Under the pieces are notes generated by a model, which saw only the letters and a list, made by a program, of their open reading frames with translations, had not been told where the DNA came from and ran no database searches. Of a stretch of 45,010 nt of DNA, positions 36,661-45,010 are shown piece after piece (position 1 is the first letter of the stretch; each line of letters begins with the position of its first letter). This DNA is from Minisyncoccota bacterium (GTDB taxonomy: Bacteria > Patescibacteriota > Minisyncoccia > Phycocordibacterales > JACZSL01): the NCBI GenBank assembly GCA_028280145.1, contig JANQMM010000048.1:1-45010 (forward strand), written 5' to 3'. Made by a program: the position numbers and the translations under genes.

Positions 36661-37113
36661 CTAGACCATCTTCACGTCAATGTTTACTCCTGAAGGAAGG
36701 TTTAGGTTTGTAAGTGCTTCAATCACCTTCGGCGATGGATTCTGTATATCAATGAGTCGCTTATGCACTCGCATTTCGAACTGTTCTCGCGCATCTTTAA
36801 ACACGAATGAAGAACGGTTCACGGTATACTTCTTCATCTCCGTCGGAAGCGGAATGGGACCAAGAATATCAGCATCAAAACGAAGTGCTGTATCTATGAT
36901 CTGTTTTACCGAACTATCAAGCACCTTATGCTCGTATGCACGAACTTTGATGCGAAGCTTCGGCACTGCATCACCCTTTTTCTTCTTGCCTGCTTTGCGT
37001 TTTGGTGATGAAGTGGTAGATGTTTTTTTGCTTGCCACCTTCTTCCCGCTTGCTTTAGTGGAGCGAGCGGGTGCAGGTGCTTTCGCTTTTGTTGTTTCGT
37101 CTTTGGTTGCCAT
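36661..37113 (-). CDS. rpsJ: 30S ribosomal protein S10 with K/T/S/P-rich N-terminal extension
   Basis: PKLRIKVRAYEHKVLDSSVKQIIDTALRFDADILGPIPLPT; start MATKDETTKAK at 37113. Confidence 0.93.
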   Translation of the reverse strand: MATKDETTKAKAPAPARSTKASGKKVASKKTSTTSSPKRKAGKKKKGDAVPKLRIKVRAYEHKVLDSSVKQIIDTALRFDADILGPIPLPTEMKKYTVNRSSFVFKDAREQFEMRVHKRLIDIQNPSPKVIEALTNLNLPSGVNIDVKMV

Positions 37114-37215
37114 AGTAAGTTTGGTACTTGTGTGTGCTCTTGAGAGCAAATGCGGCCTTTTTATCAATTACTGCTATGTTCTTGATAACAAGGCGGCTAT
37201 ATCACCGAAGACTGT

Positions 37216-38409
37216 CTACGCAACAATCTTGGTAACAACACCAGCACCAACTGTCTTACCTCCCTCTCGAACGGCAAATCGTTGCTGTTCTTCAAGAGCA
37301 ATTGGTGATACAAGTTTTACTTTAAAGGTAATAGTATCTCCAGGCATAACCATTTCAGTTCCGTCTGGAAGTGTTACGTCTCCGGTTACATCAGTCGTTC
37401 GAATGTAGAACTGAGGCTTGTAACCTGAGAAGAATGGTGTGTGTCGTCCGCCTTCATCCTTTGAAAGCACATATACTTCTGCTTCAAATTCCGTGTGCGG
37501 CGTTACTGTTCCCGGTGCAGCAAGCACTTGTCCTCGATGGATTTCTTCTTTCTTAACACCTCGAAGAAGGATGCCGGCGTTGTCACCAGCTTGACCTGAC
37601 TCGAGTTGTTTGTTGAACATTTCAACACCGGTAACAGTTGTTTTCTCCGTATCCTTGATACCGACAATCTCAACCTCTTCACCAACTTTCACGACACCTC
37701 GATCGATCTTTCCGGTCACCACAGTACCGCGACCTTCAATAGAGAAGATGTCCTCAATTGGCATAAGGAACGGTTTATCGGTATCTCGATCAGGTACCGG
37801 AATGTACTCATCAAGAGCTTTGGTAAGCTCAAGCACCTTCTGTACCCACTCATCATCCTTGCTTGTTCCTTCAAGAGCCTTAAGGCCCGAGCCTCGGATA
37901 ATTGGAGCTTTTTCTCCATCAAATTCGTACTTCGTAAGAAGTTCGCGAATTTCCTCTTCCACCAAGTCCACAAGGTCCGGATCATCAACCATATCAACCT
38001 TGTTAATGAACACGATGATCCTTGGAACACCAACCTGCCTTGCAAGAAGGATGTGTTCACGCGTCTGTGGCATAACACCGTCTGTAGCGGCAACCACAAG
38101 AACCGCGCCATCCATCTGTGCCGCACCGGTGATCATGTTCTTGATGTAGTCGGCGTGGCCTGGCGCATCAATGTGCGCATAGTGTCGAGTCTCCGTTTCG
38201 TACTCATTGTGTGAAAGCGCAATAGTAATACCGCGTGCCTTTTCTTCAGGCGCGCCGTCGATATCATCGACTTTCTTCATCTTCACTTTTTGACCTGCAA
38301 GATCAAGCGAGTGAAGGATCGCCGCCGTCAAAGTAGTCTTTCCGTGGTCAACGTGACCGATGGTTCCCACGTTTACGTGCGGCTTTGAGCGATCATATGT
38401 ATCTGCCAT
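37216..38409 (-). CDS. tuf: Elongation factor Tu
   Basis: [24 protein letters not shown]; full-length EF-Tu. Confidence 0.97.
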   Translation of the reverse strand: MADTYDRSKPHVNVGTIGHVDHGKTTLTAAILHSLDLAGQKVKMKKVDDIDGAPEEKARGITIALSHNEYETETRHYAHIDAPGHADYIKNMITGAAQMDGAVLVVAATDGVMPQTREHILLARQVGVPRIIVFINKVDMVDDPDLVDLVEEEIRELLTKYEFDGEKAPIIRGSGLKALEGTSKDDEWVQKVLELTKALDEYIPVPDRDTDKPFLMPIEDIFSIEGRGTVVTGKIDRGVVKVGEEVEIVGIKDTEKTTVTGVEMFNKQLESGQAGDNAGILLRGVKKEEIHRGQVLAAPGTVTPHTEFEAEVYVLSKDEGGRHTPFFSGYKPQFYIRTTDVTGDVTLPDGTEMVMPGDTITFKVKLVSPIALEEQQRFAVREGGKTVGAGVVTKIVA

Positions 38410-38476
38410 ATTAATCTAGTTCTTAGTACTTAGCGCTTGGCGCCTATGTACATATTAATAAATCGTCCCTGTTGCA

Positions 38477-38514
38477 CTGAGAGAATAGAGCGCGAGAATG
38501 GCCTATTCTCTCAG
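38477..38514. repeat. Perfect 12-bp hairpin in the tuf upstream region
   Basis: CTGAGAGAATAG/CTATTCTCTCAG, 14-nt loop. Confidence 0.9.
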
Positions 38515-38530
38515 AACAATCCATTGTTTG

Positions 38531-38556
38531 CATTTTTTATGCAAGCATAAAAAATG
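38531..38556. repeat. Perfect 12-bp hairpin in the tuf upstream region
   Basis: CATTTTTTATGC-AA-GCATAAAAAATG. Confidence 0.9.
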
Positions 38557-38699
38557 GCCTTTCTTATCCAAAAGGCTCTTTCAATAACAAAAATTTGTTG
38601 CAACTCTGTTGCGCATTGAAAAGAACCTGTATGAATGTGTGCATATAGTACAGAAATGAGTTTTGAGAGTCAAGTAGACACCAGACCACTTTTATCTGT

Positions 38700-38728
38700 T
38701 TGCTCACCTGTTGCGATTCGTGTATGGT
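38700..38728 (+). promoter_or_regulatory. Candidate promoter for 38758-39096
   Basis: TTGCTC-N17-TATGGT. Confidence 0.5.
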
Positions 38729-38757
38729 ATGTGGAGTTAAATTGTAAGGAGGATGTC

Positions 38758-39096
38758 ATGACAACATCTTTCGAGAAAAACATCAGACTCCTTCAGATAA
38801 AAATCGATGAGTTTGCGCTTGACCGCGAGGATATGAGCACTGAGAAAATGTTCCACGACCTGCTGCACATATGCATCAGTATTTACCGTTGCGCAGGTGA
38901 CGCCAGGTCCCCACACGATTTTGAGTGCCTGCATCCTCTGATCGAAAGTGTCAGTCAGTTTCAAGAAGAGTTGCACAAAGTCGAGTTGTTCAATCTGTGG
39001 CAATTGCTGTCACTAAGCGTGATCAATAAATACAATCATCGATACACCAATACTGTTCTTATTCATGCAAGGAGACAAGCAAAGAAGCTAAACTGA
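38758..39096 (+). CDS. Hypothetical 112-aa protein
   Basis: MTTSFEKNIRLLQIKIDEFALDRED...; strong SD AAGGAGGATGTC. The ORF-track start (38635) is too far upstream. Confidence 0.65.
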   Translation: MTTSFEKNIRLLQIKIDEFALDREDMSTEKMFHDLLHICISIYRCAGDARSPHDFECLHPLIESVSQFQEELHKVELFNLWQLLSLSVINKYNHRYTNTVLIHARRQAKKLN

Positions 39097-39138
39097 CAAA
39101 CGACTTTAGAAGTTTGATTCCGGAGAAATGAATAACCG

Positions 39139-39168
39139 AAAAGCCGGCGCGCAGGGCACCGGCTTTTT
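39139..39168 (+). terminator. Terminator between 38758-39096 and fusA
   Basis: AAAAGCCGG...CCGGCTTTTT. Confidence 0.75.
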
Positions 39169-39204
39169 CAAATTTTTCTTATTTTCAAGATCTCTCTCTT
39201 CTTT

Positions 39205-41361
39205 CTATTCAGCTGATGCCGGTACACCCCGCATCTTCTTGATCTCATCTGCTACGTTCTGTGGCACAACTGCATAGTGATCAAATTCCATAACCGCATT
39301 AGCCCGCCCCTCGGTCATCGAACGAAGCGTTGTGGTATAGCCAAACATCTCTGAAAGTGGCACTTTCGCTGAAATCTTCTTTCCGCCCATGCCGTCATCA
39401 TCCATACTTTCAACTTGTCCACGTTTTGAGGAGATATTGCCGTTAATGTCTCCCATGAATTGTTCCGGTGTATTGACCTCAACTTTCATGATCGGCTCAA
39501 GAATGACCGGCTTCGCACGCTTTGCGGCATCCTGAAACGCCTGACTTCCTGCAATTTTGAATGCCACTTCCGATGAGTCAACATCGTGATAACTTCCATC
39601 ATAGAGCTCTGCCGAAATATCCACCATTTTATAACCCGCAACAATACCGCGCTCCATCGCTTCTTTGATACCTTTTCGCACAGCAGGGATATACTCCTGT
39701 GGCACAACTCCCCCCTTGATCGAGTCAATGAACTCGTATCCTTCTTCTCGCGTTACATTCTTTGGAGTATCCTCATCGGCATCCGGTTTTGGAAACGGCT
39801 TCAATCGAATTTTTACGTGACCATACTGACCGCGTCCACCTGACTGCTTTACATACTTACACTCAGCTTCTGACTCGTTCTTGATCGTTTCTTTATATGC
39901 CACCTGCGGTTTTCCGATATCCGCCTCAACGCTAAACTCTCTCTTCATTCGATCAACAATGATGTCGAGGTGAAGTTCTCCCATACCCGAGATGATCGTC
40001 TCAAGTGTCTCATCATCAGTTGAAACCTTAAAGGTCGGGTCTTCGTCTGAGAGCTTGGCAAGAGCAATGCCCATCTTTTCCTGATCGCCCTTGGTCTTTG
40101 GTTCGATACGAACCGAGACCACCGGTTCAGGAAACGTCATTTCTTCAAGAATGATCGGGTTGTCCTGGTCACACAGTGTGTGTCCGATCTTTGCCTCCTT
40201 CATTCCGACCATTGCGGCAATTTCTCCTGTTGAGACCTCTTCTACCTCCTCTCGTTTATCAGCCTGCAATCGGACAATTCGTCCCACACGCTCTTTCTTT
40301 CCCGTGATCACGTTATAAACATAGCTTCCGGCAGTTACTTTCCCCGAATACACACGGAAAAATGACAGTTGTCCGACAAATGGATCAGTTTGCAGTTTGA
40401 AGACAAGAGCTGAGAATGGTTCAGTTTCATCTGCTTTTCGTTCAAGTTCGTCTCCCGTATCAGGATGTGTCCCTTTTGCCGGCGGAAGGTCAAGTGGTGA
40501 CGGCAAATAATCCACCACCGCATCAAGTACTTTTTGTACACCCTTGTTTTTCAACGCTGATCCACAAAGAACCGGAAAGATATCGTTTCCAATAACTGCT
40601 TTTCGAAGTGTTTTTTTCAAATCTTCAAGCGACGGCTCGTTTCCTTCAAGAAAGGCCTCCATCATCGTCTCGTCATGTTCGACGATACGTTCAACAAGTT
40701 CATCGTGGTACTTGTCAACATCAGCTTTAAGATTCTCCGGGACATCGATTTCTTTTACATCAATTCCCATTTCTCCTTCAAAAGCAAAAGCTTTCTTCTC
40801 AAGCACATCAACCACGCCGTCATGCCCGTCCTCCTCTCCAATCGGAATCTGAAGACGACAAGCTTTCTTTGAAAGACGATTTAGAATTGATTGATATGAA
40901 CGCTCAAAACTTGCCCCTGTCCGGTCAAGTTTGTTGATGAAACAAAGACGCGGCACTGAGGCCTCTTCCGCGTAACGCCAGTTTGTTTCACTTTGTGGCT
41001 CTACGCCTGCAACACCATCAAAGACCACAACAGCACCGTCAAGCACGCGCATAGAGCGTTTCACTTCGGAAGTAAAGTCAATGTGTCCCGGCGTATCAAT
41101 AATATTAAATCGAGTTGAGTTTTCGGGTGTTTTCTCCGCCCCTGTTTTGTACCACTGGCACGTGATAGCTGCGGCGGTGATCGTAATACCACGCTCACGC
41201 TCCTGATCCATCCAGTCAGTTACTGTCGCACCATCGTGCACTTCACCAATCTTGTGACTCATGCCGGTATAGAAAAGAATACGCTCCGATGTGGTCGTCT
41301 TCCCGGCATCAACGTGTGCAACGATACCAAAGTTTCGAGTTTTCTGTAGGTCTATACTCAT
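39205..41361 (-). CDS. fusA: Elongation factor G
   Basis: TRNFGIVAHVDAGKTTTSERILFYTG...; start MSIDLQKTRN at 41361 (the ORF extends to 41478). Confidence 0.96.
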   Translation of the reverse strand: MSIDLQKTRNFGIVAHVDAGKTTTSERILFYTGMSHKIGEVHDGATVTDWMDQERERGITITAAAITCQWYKTGAEKTPENSTRFNIIDTPGHIDFTSEVKRSMRVLDGAVVVFDGVAGVEPQSETNWRYAEEASVPRLCFINKLDRTGASFERSYQSILNRLSKKACRLQIPIGEEDGHDGVVDVLEKKAFAFEGEMGIDVKEIDVPENLKADVDKYHDELVERIVEHDETMMEAFLEGNEPSLEDLKKTLRKAVIGNDIFPVLCGSALKNKGVQKVLDAVVDYLPSPLDLPPAKGTHPDTGDELERKADETEPFSALVFKLQTDPFVGQLSFFRVYSGKVTAGSYVYNVITGKKERVGRIVRLQADKREEVEEVSTGEIAAMVGMKEAKIGHTLCDQDNPIILEEMTFPEPVVSVRIEPKTKGDQEKMGIALAKLSDEDPTFKVSTDDETLETIISGMGELHLDIIVDRMKREFSVEADIGKPQVAYKETIKNESEAECKYVKQSGGRGQYGHVKIRLKPFPKPDADEDTPKNVTREEGYEFIDSIKGGVVPQEYIPAVRKGIKEAMERGIVAGYKMVDISAELYDGSYHDVDSSEVAFKIAGSQAFQDAAKRAKPVILEPIMKVEVNTPEQFMGDINGNISSKRGQVESMDDDGMGGKKISAKVPLSEMFGYTTTLRSMTEGRANAVMEFDHYAVVPQNVADEIKKMRGVPASAE

Positions 41362-41403
41362 AATAGTTTGATTCTTAGTACTTGGTTCCTGGTGCTTGAA
41401 AAT

Positions 41404-41450
41404 ATATAAACGCCGTAGCCAAGTCACTAAGCACCGGGTCACTGAGCTAC
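41404..41450. repeat. Degenerate array with about 8-bp period in the fusA leader
   Basis: CCAAGTCA CTAAGCAC CGGGTCAC TGAGCTAC TAAT. Confidence 0.45.
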
Positions 41451-41614
41451 TAATTAAAAAAGTTGGCTGGGCCAACAAGTGCCACTACTATATATGAAAT
41501 AGATATGATATGCAATCACCCGCACAAACAACATATACGAATTTGAGGCACCATTCGTCTCTAATCTTTCTTCGAACATTCCACCTCTTCCGTGCCTGAA
41601 TGTTTGTGATCAAA

Positions 41615-41643
41615 TTGACACTACTCTACTTGCAGTATATAAC
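41615..41643 (+). promoter_or_regulatory. Strong sigma70-like promoter for the P-loop kinase gene
   Basis: TTGACA-N17-TATAAC. Confidence 0.8.
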
Positions 41644-41685
41644 CCTGTTAGAGAAGTTTACATATTGCAAGGGAGTACTCTGCTT

Positions 41686-42294
41686 ATGAGTGCACAAACT
41701 CACAGAACGACCGATACCATGCCTCTTCTTGTTATGCTGGCAGGGCCGACAGGAAGCGGGAAAACCACCGCAAGAAGATTCCTGGAAGAAAAATACCAGG
41801 CATTTGGTGCTCGTTTCTCGGATACCCTTCGAGCAAAACTGAGGGCAGAAGGTGTCGAAGAAACAAAAGCGAACCTTCAGGAACGCTCTACAAAAGAACG
41901 GGAGCGTCACGGAGACACCTATCTCGCTCGATTGATGTACGACCATCTGCACGAGCACGATATGGCTGAGGAGTTCATGGTAGTCGAAGGAATACGCATG
42001 CCGCACGACGTCGAAATGTTGCGCACGTTTGCAAGAGAAACGTCTCGCGTGTTCATACCGATCTACATCGACGCTCCATCGAACGTCCGCTTTACAAGAA
42101 GAGACCTGCAACTGCACATGACAGGCCAGAACAGACCGAGTTGGGAAGAATTCGAAGAAAGTGAGCGAAACGAATGCGAAGCCCGGCTTGATGCGGTAAG
42201 AAGCATGTGTGATGTTGTTATCGAAAACAAGTGGATATTGCCAGAAGAAGGTTTTCTGAAAAGAATCGATGACGAGATTCGACCTTCCCTCTAA
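41686..42294 (+). CDS. P-loop nucleotide/nucleoside kinase-like protein
   Basis: LLVMLAGPTGSGKTTARRFLEEKYQAFGARFSDTLR...FMVVEGIRMPHDVEML. Confidence 0.7.
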   Translation: MSAQTHRTTDTMPLLVMLAGPTGSGKTTARRFLEEKYQAFGARFSDTLRAKLRAEGVEETKANLQERSTKERERHGDTYLARLMYDHLHEHDMAEEFMVVEGIRMPHDVEMLRTFARETSRVFIPIYIDAPSNVRFTRRDLQLHMTGQNRPSWEEFEESERNECEARLDAVRSMCDVVIENKWILPEEGFLKRIDDEIRPSL

Positions 42295-42303
42295 GCAAGA
42301 CCA

Positions 42304-42335
42304 CAAAACCCGGCGTCAAGGACGCCGGGTTTTCG
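42304..42335 (+). terminator. Terminator after the kinase gene
   Basis: AAAACCCGGCGTC-AAG-GACGCCGGGTTTT. Confidence 0.9.
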
Positions 42336-42371
42336 TATGCAGTTGTTTATGAAAAAGTGATTAGGCTCTTT

Positions 42372-42839
42372 CTACCAAGCGAAGTGTGCGAATGCTCTGT
42401 TTGCCTCTGCCATTTTGTGTACGTTTTCTCTCTTCTTGGCTGCCTCCCCTTCATTTTTTGATGCAAGAATGATCTCATCTGCAAGTCGTTTTTCCATCGC
42501 ACTTCCTTTGCCTGAACGCGCTGCCTGGATGATCCAGTTCATGGCAAGAAACTGCTTTCGTTCTTGTCGTACTTCTCGCGGCACCTGATAGTTTGCGCCA
42601 CCAACTCGTCGTGATCGTACCTCCATATTGGGTCCAACGTTCTTGAGTGCTGTTTCAAAGAGTACCATCGGGTCGGTCTTTTCTTTTTCTTTGATGATAT
42701 CAAAGGCATCGTAAACGACACGTCGAGCAGCCCACTTCTTGCCGTCAAGCATGACATAGTTAATGAACTTTGCCACGAGTAGTGAATCGTATCGTGTATC
42801 CGGTTCTGTATTAAAATTTCGCTTTACTTTTCGGCGCAT
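42372..42839 (-). CDS. rpsG: 30S ribosomal protein S7
   Basis: DSLLVAKFINYVMLDGKKWAARRVVYDAF...ALKNVGPNMEVRSRRVGGANYQVPREV. Confidence 0.95.
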   Translation of the reverse strand: MRRKVKRNFNTEPDTRYDSLLVAKFINYVMLDGKKWAARRVVYDAFDIIKEKEKTDPMVLFETALKNVGPNMEVRSRRVGGANYQVPREVRQERKQFLAMNWIIQAARSGKGSAMEKRLADEIILASKNEGEAAKKRENVHKMAEANRAFAHFAW

Positions 42840-42850
42840 GTCCTTGTTGC

Positions 42851-43270
42851 TTAGCTACCACCGCCTTTAGGCTTCTTTGTACCATATCGACTACGTCCTT
42901 TCTTTCGTCCTTCCACCCCTTCGGCATCAAGACGACCTCGTACAATAGTGTAACGAACCCCGATATCTTTCACACGACCTCCTCGTACAAGCACTACCGA
43001 GTGTTCCTGGAGGTTATGTTGCATGCCCGGAATGTATGCAGTGATCTCCATTTGATTGGTGAGACGAACGCGGGCAATTTTTCGAATTGCTGAGTTTGGT
43101 TTTCGCGGTGTTTTAGTTGTCACCTTCGTACACACACCTCGTTTAAACGGTGACGCGTAGAACATTGGTCTGTTTTTAAGCGTATTAAAGCCACGTTGAA
43201 GAGCCACGGTTTTTACTTTCCGCACTCGATTCTTTCTTTTTTTTCGTACCAATTGATTGATCGTTGGCAT
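42851..43270 (-). CDS. rpsL: 30S ribosomal protein S12
   Basis: [24 protein letters not shown]...[28 protein letters not shown]. Confidence 0.96.
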   Translation of the reverse strand: MPTINQLVRKKRKNRVRKVKTVALQRGFNTLKNRPMFYASPFKRGVCTKVTTKTPRKPNSAIRKIARVRLTNQMEITAYIPGMQHNLQEHSVVLVRGGRVKDIGVRYTIVRGRLDAEGVEGRKKGRSRYGTKKPKGGGS

Positions 43271-43354
43271 ATCAACTAAAAAACCGCAACAATACGGTAG
43301 GCATAATGTACTATGAGTCCGTCAAAAAAGCAACAGTTTTGGGAGAATTTTAGC

Positions 43355-44017
43355 CTACCCGCACAGCATGGGAGAGATCTCGCAAATACCCGAGCCGGTG
43401 ATAAGTGAAAATACAGAGACAAGTACGGCACTAAATGGTGCCCATAAAATACTAATGAACAAAAAGATGAATATAAAGGTAACGATGAAGCCATACTGCA
43501 TAATACCCTGCATTAATCCCTCGTATTTGTACGCCATATTATAAGGTAAAAATGCTTTGAGCACCTTTGAACCGTCAAGCGGTGGAATTGGTATGAGATT
43601 GAAAATAGCAAGTAGTATGTTGATGAAAACAACATAGCCGGCAAGTTCAACAAAATCTGCCGGGAGACCGGAGCCGAAACGAATAAGCAACCCGAAAAAA
43701 AGAGCAATGAAGAGATTTGTCGCAGGGCCTGCTCCGGCAACAATGGCCTCGCCCCATTTCGCATTTCGCAAATTGAACGGATTATACGGCACGGGTTTAG
43801 CCCACCCGATCAGAAAATTTGCATTCGTAAGCACCAGTATCGCCGGGATGATCACCGAGCCGAGCGGATCAATGTGCTTTACGGGATTTAACGTAAGTCT
43901 TCCTGCAATGCGCGCAGTCGGGTCACCAAGCATCTGAGCGGCATAACCGTGTGATACTTCATGAATCACGACCGATAAAATCAGGACGAGAATAACGAAT
44001 ATAAGAAATGGATCCAT
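43355..44017 (-). CDS. Site-2 protease-like M50 zinc metallopeptidase
   Basis: VIHEVSHGYAAQMLGDPTARIAGRLTLNPVKHIDPLGS; NLIPIPPLDGSKVL. Confidence 0.9.
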   Translation of the reverse strand: MDPFLIFVILVLILSVVIHEVSHGYAAQMLGDPTARIAGRLTLNPVKHIDPLGSVIIPAILVLTNANFLIGWAKPVPYNPFNLRNAKWGEAIVAGAGPATNLFIALFFGLLIRFGSGLPADFVELAGYVVFINILLAIFNLIPIPPLDGSKVLKAFLPYNMAYKYEGLMQGIMQYGFIVTFIFIFLFISILWAPFSAVLVSVFSLITGSGICEISPMLCG

Positions 44018-44120
44018 AGATACTAATCTGTCAGATCAGAGATGCATCAGCTTATCATCAACTTGTGCTATTCCAAAAACCGTTGCATTCTGTCTGCATT
44101 ATGATAGCATAGTGTCCAAC

Positions 44121-44363
44121 ATGTCAAAACAATGTGCAGTTACAGGTAAAAATTCCAAGGTTGCAGGACGATACAGCAACCGGACTCGTGCTACCGAATT
44201 CAATCCGTGCGGAAAGGTACGACGAAAGGCAAACCTCCAGAAAAAGAGGATCTTTGTTCCTGAACTCAACAAGACACTTACCCTGACGCTTTCAACAAAG
44301 GCAATTCGTACCATTAACAAAAATGGTGCTTATAAGACACTCAAAAAAGCAGGTATCATCTAA
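44121..44363 (+). CDS. rpmB: 50S ribosomal protein L28
   Basis: MSKQCAVTGKNSKVAGRYSNRTRATEFNPCGKVRRKANLQKKRIFVPE. Confidence 0.9.
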   Translation: MSKQCAVTGKNSKVAGRYSNRTRATEFNPCGKVRRKANLQKKRIFVPELNKTLTLTLSTKAIRTINKNGAYKTLKKAGII

Positions 44364-45010
44364 TCTTGGCGCTTTGTAAGAGATGCACCGTCGGAGAGGA
44401 ACAGTATGGTTCCTTTTTTTGTTTCTGAAATATTGATATGAAACGAGTCTAATGTATCGATCACCTCAGCGTGGGGATGTCCATACCAATTGCTGTCTCC
44501 GGCAGAGATCACTGCATACGTCGGAGCAACGGTTTGCACGAACAGCGCGTCACTTGATGTCTTTGACCCGTGATGTCCCACCTTGAGAACATCACTTTGA
44601 AGTTTTGTGCCATATTTTGCCACCAAGTATCGTTCAATGCTTTTGGGTATATCTCCGGTAAGAAGAAAAGAATGATGACCATACGTTACTTGCATTACGA
44701 GTGAAGCCGTATTCTTCTCAATTTCCGTAGCTACTCTGTCAGGAAAAAGAATGTCGAAGCGCACTCCATCAACAACAAATGACAAGGGACTGTTTACAAC
44801 AATATGGCGCGACCCTTCATATTTCACCGATTCTTGAAGAGAATGGTATATACCACCGTCGTCTTCAACACTTGATTCAATGTATGTACCTACTTCAAAA
44901 CGTTTGAATACATCCGGCAACCCGCCGATATGATCCTTGTCGGGATGTGTCGCTATCACGATGTCGATCGAACGATCATAAAATGGCATCACGCGATGCA
45001 GTTGTCGCAA
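44360..45010 (-). CDS. ComEC-like MBL-fold domain protein, partial (runs off right edge)
   Basis: IDIVIATHPDKDHIGGLPDVF; LLTGDIPKSIERYL; SDVLKVGHHGSKTSS. Confidence 0.85.
   Translation of the reverse strand: MRQLHRVMPFYDRSIDIVIATHPDKDHIGGLPDVFKRFEVGTYIESSVEDDGGIYHSLQESVKYEGSRHIVVNSPLSFVVDGVRFDILFPDRVATEIEKNTASLVMQVTYGHHSFLLTGDIPKSIERYLVAKYGTKLQSDVLKVGHHGSKTSSDALFVQTVAPTYAVISAGDSNWYGHPHAEVIDTLDSFHINISETKKGTILFLSDGASLTKRQD

Noticed and set aside
36680-37408. 242-aa + strand ORF across rpsJ/tuf
   Set aside because: Antisense to S10 and the EF-Tu C-terminus.
37606-38214. 202-aa and 179-aa + strand ORFs across tuf
   Set aside because: Antisense shadows of EF-Tu.
41626-42306. 226-aa minus ORF over the kinase gene
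   Set aside because: The + strand ORF has a Walker A motif, promoter and terminator; the minus ORF has none.
1-45010. CRISPR arrays, rRNA and IS elements
   Set aside because: No regularly spaced identical repeats with unique spacers, no rRNA-like sequence and no transposase recognised. The three iterons at 3606-3788 are too few and irregularly spaced for CRISPR.

Overview
The window looks like a chromosome segment of a Patescibacteria/CPR (Parcubacteria-like) bacterium. This is inferred from gene content: a large 'STFANGI(N/D)LTGGC...GIGTSTP' surface-fibre protein, a minimal type IV pilus locus, no rpmD between rpsE and rplO, and many small orphan membrane proteins. From left to right it holds: (i) a giant surface-fibre gene running off the left edge, coupled to a HTH plus transmembrane protein whose upstream region carries three exact 15-bp iterons; (ii) a type IV pilus cluster (pilin, pilM, pseudopilins, pilC, pilB); (iii) a signalling-like neighbourhood of OmpR-type response regulator, E1/ThiF-like adenylating enzyme, GNAT/autoinducer-synthase-like acyltransferase, and membrane histidine kinase with an in-frame TAA near its N-terminus; (iv) infC-rpmI-rplT with a probable ATT start for infC; (v) gdhA, beta-CASP nuclease, ndk, map, adk, secY; (vi) the spc/S10/str ribosomal superoperon on the minus strand, broken at five junctions by small, separately transcribed cassettes; (vii) rpsL/rpsG, an M50 protease, rpmB and a comEC-like MBL domain. 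Main leads: the RR/ThiF/GNAT/HK locus, the iteron plus membrane-tethered HTH plus fibre module, the moron-like cassettes in the ribosomal operon, and a 26-nt element shared 10 nt upstream of both tuf and fusA. All family assignments are from reading the sequence; no database search was run.
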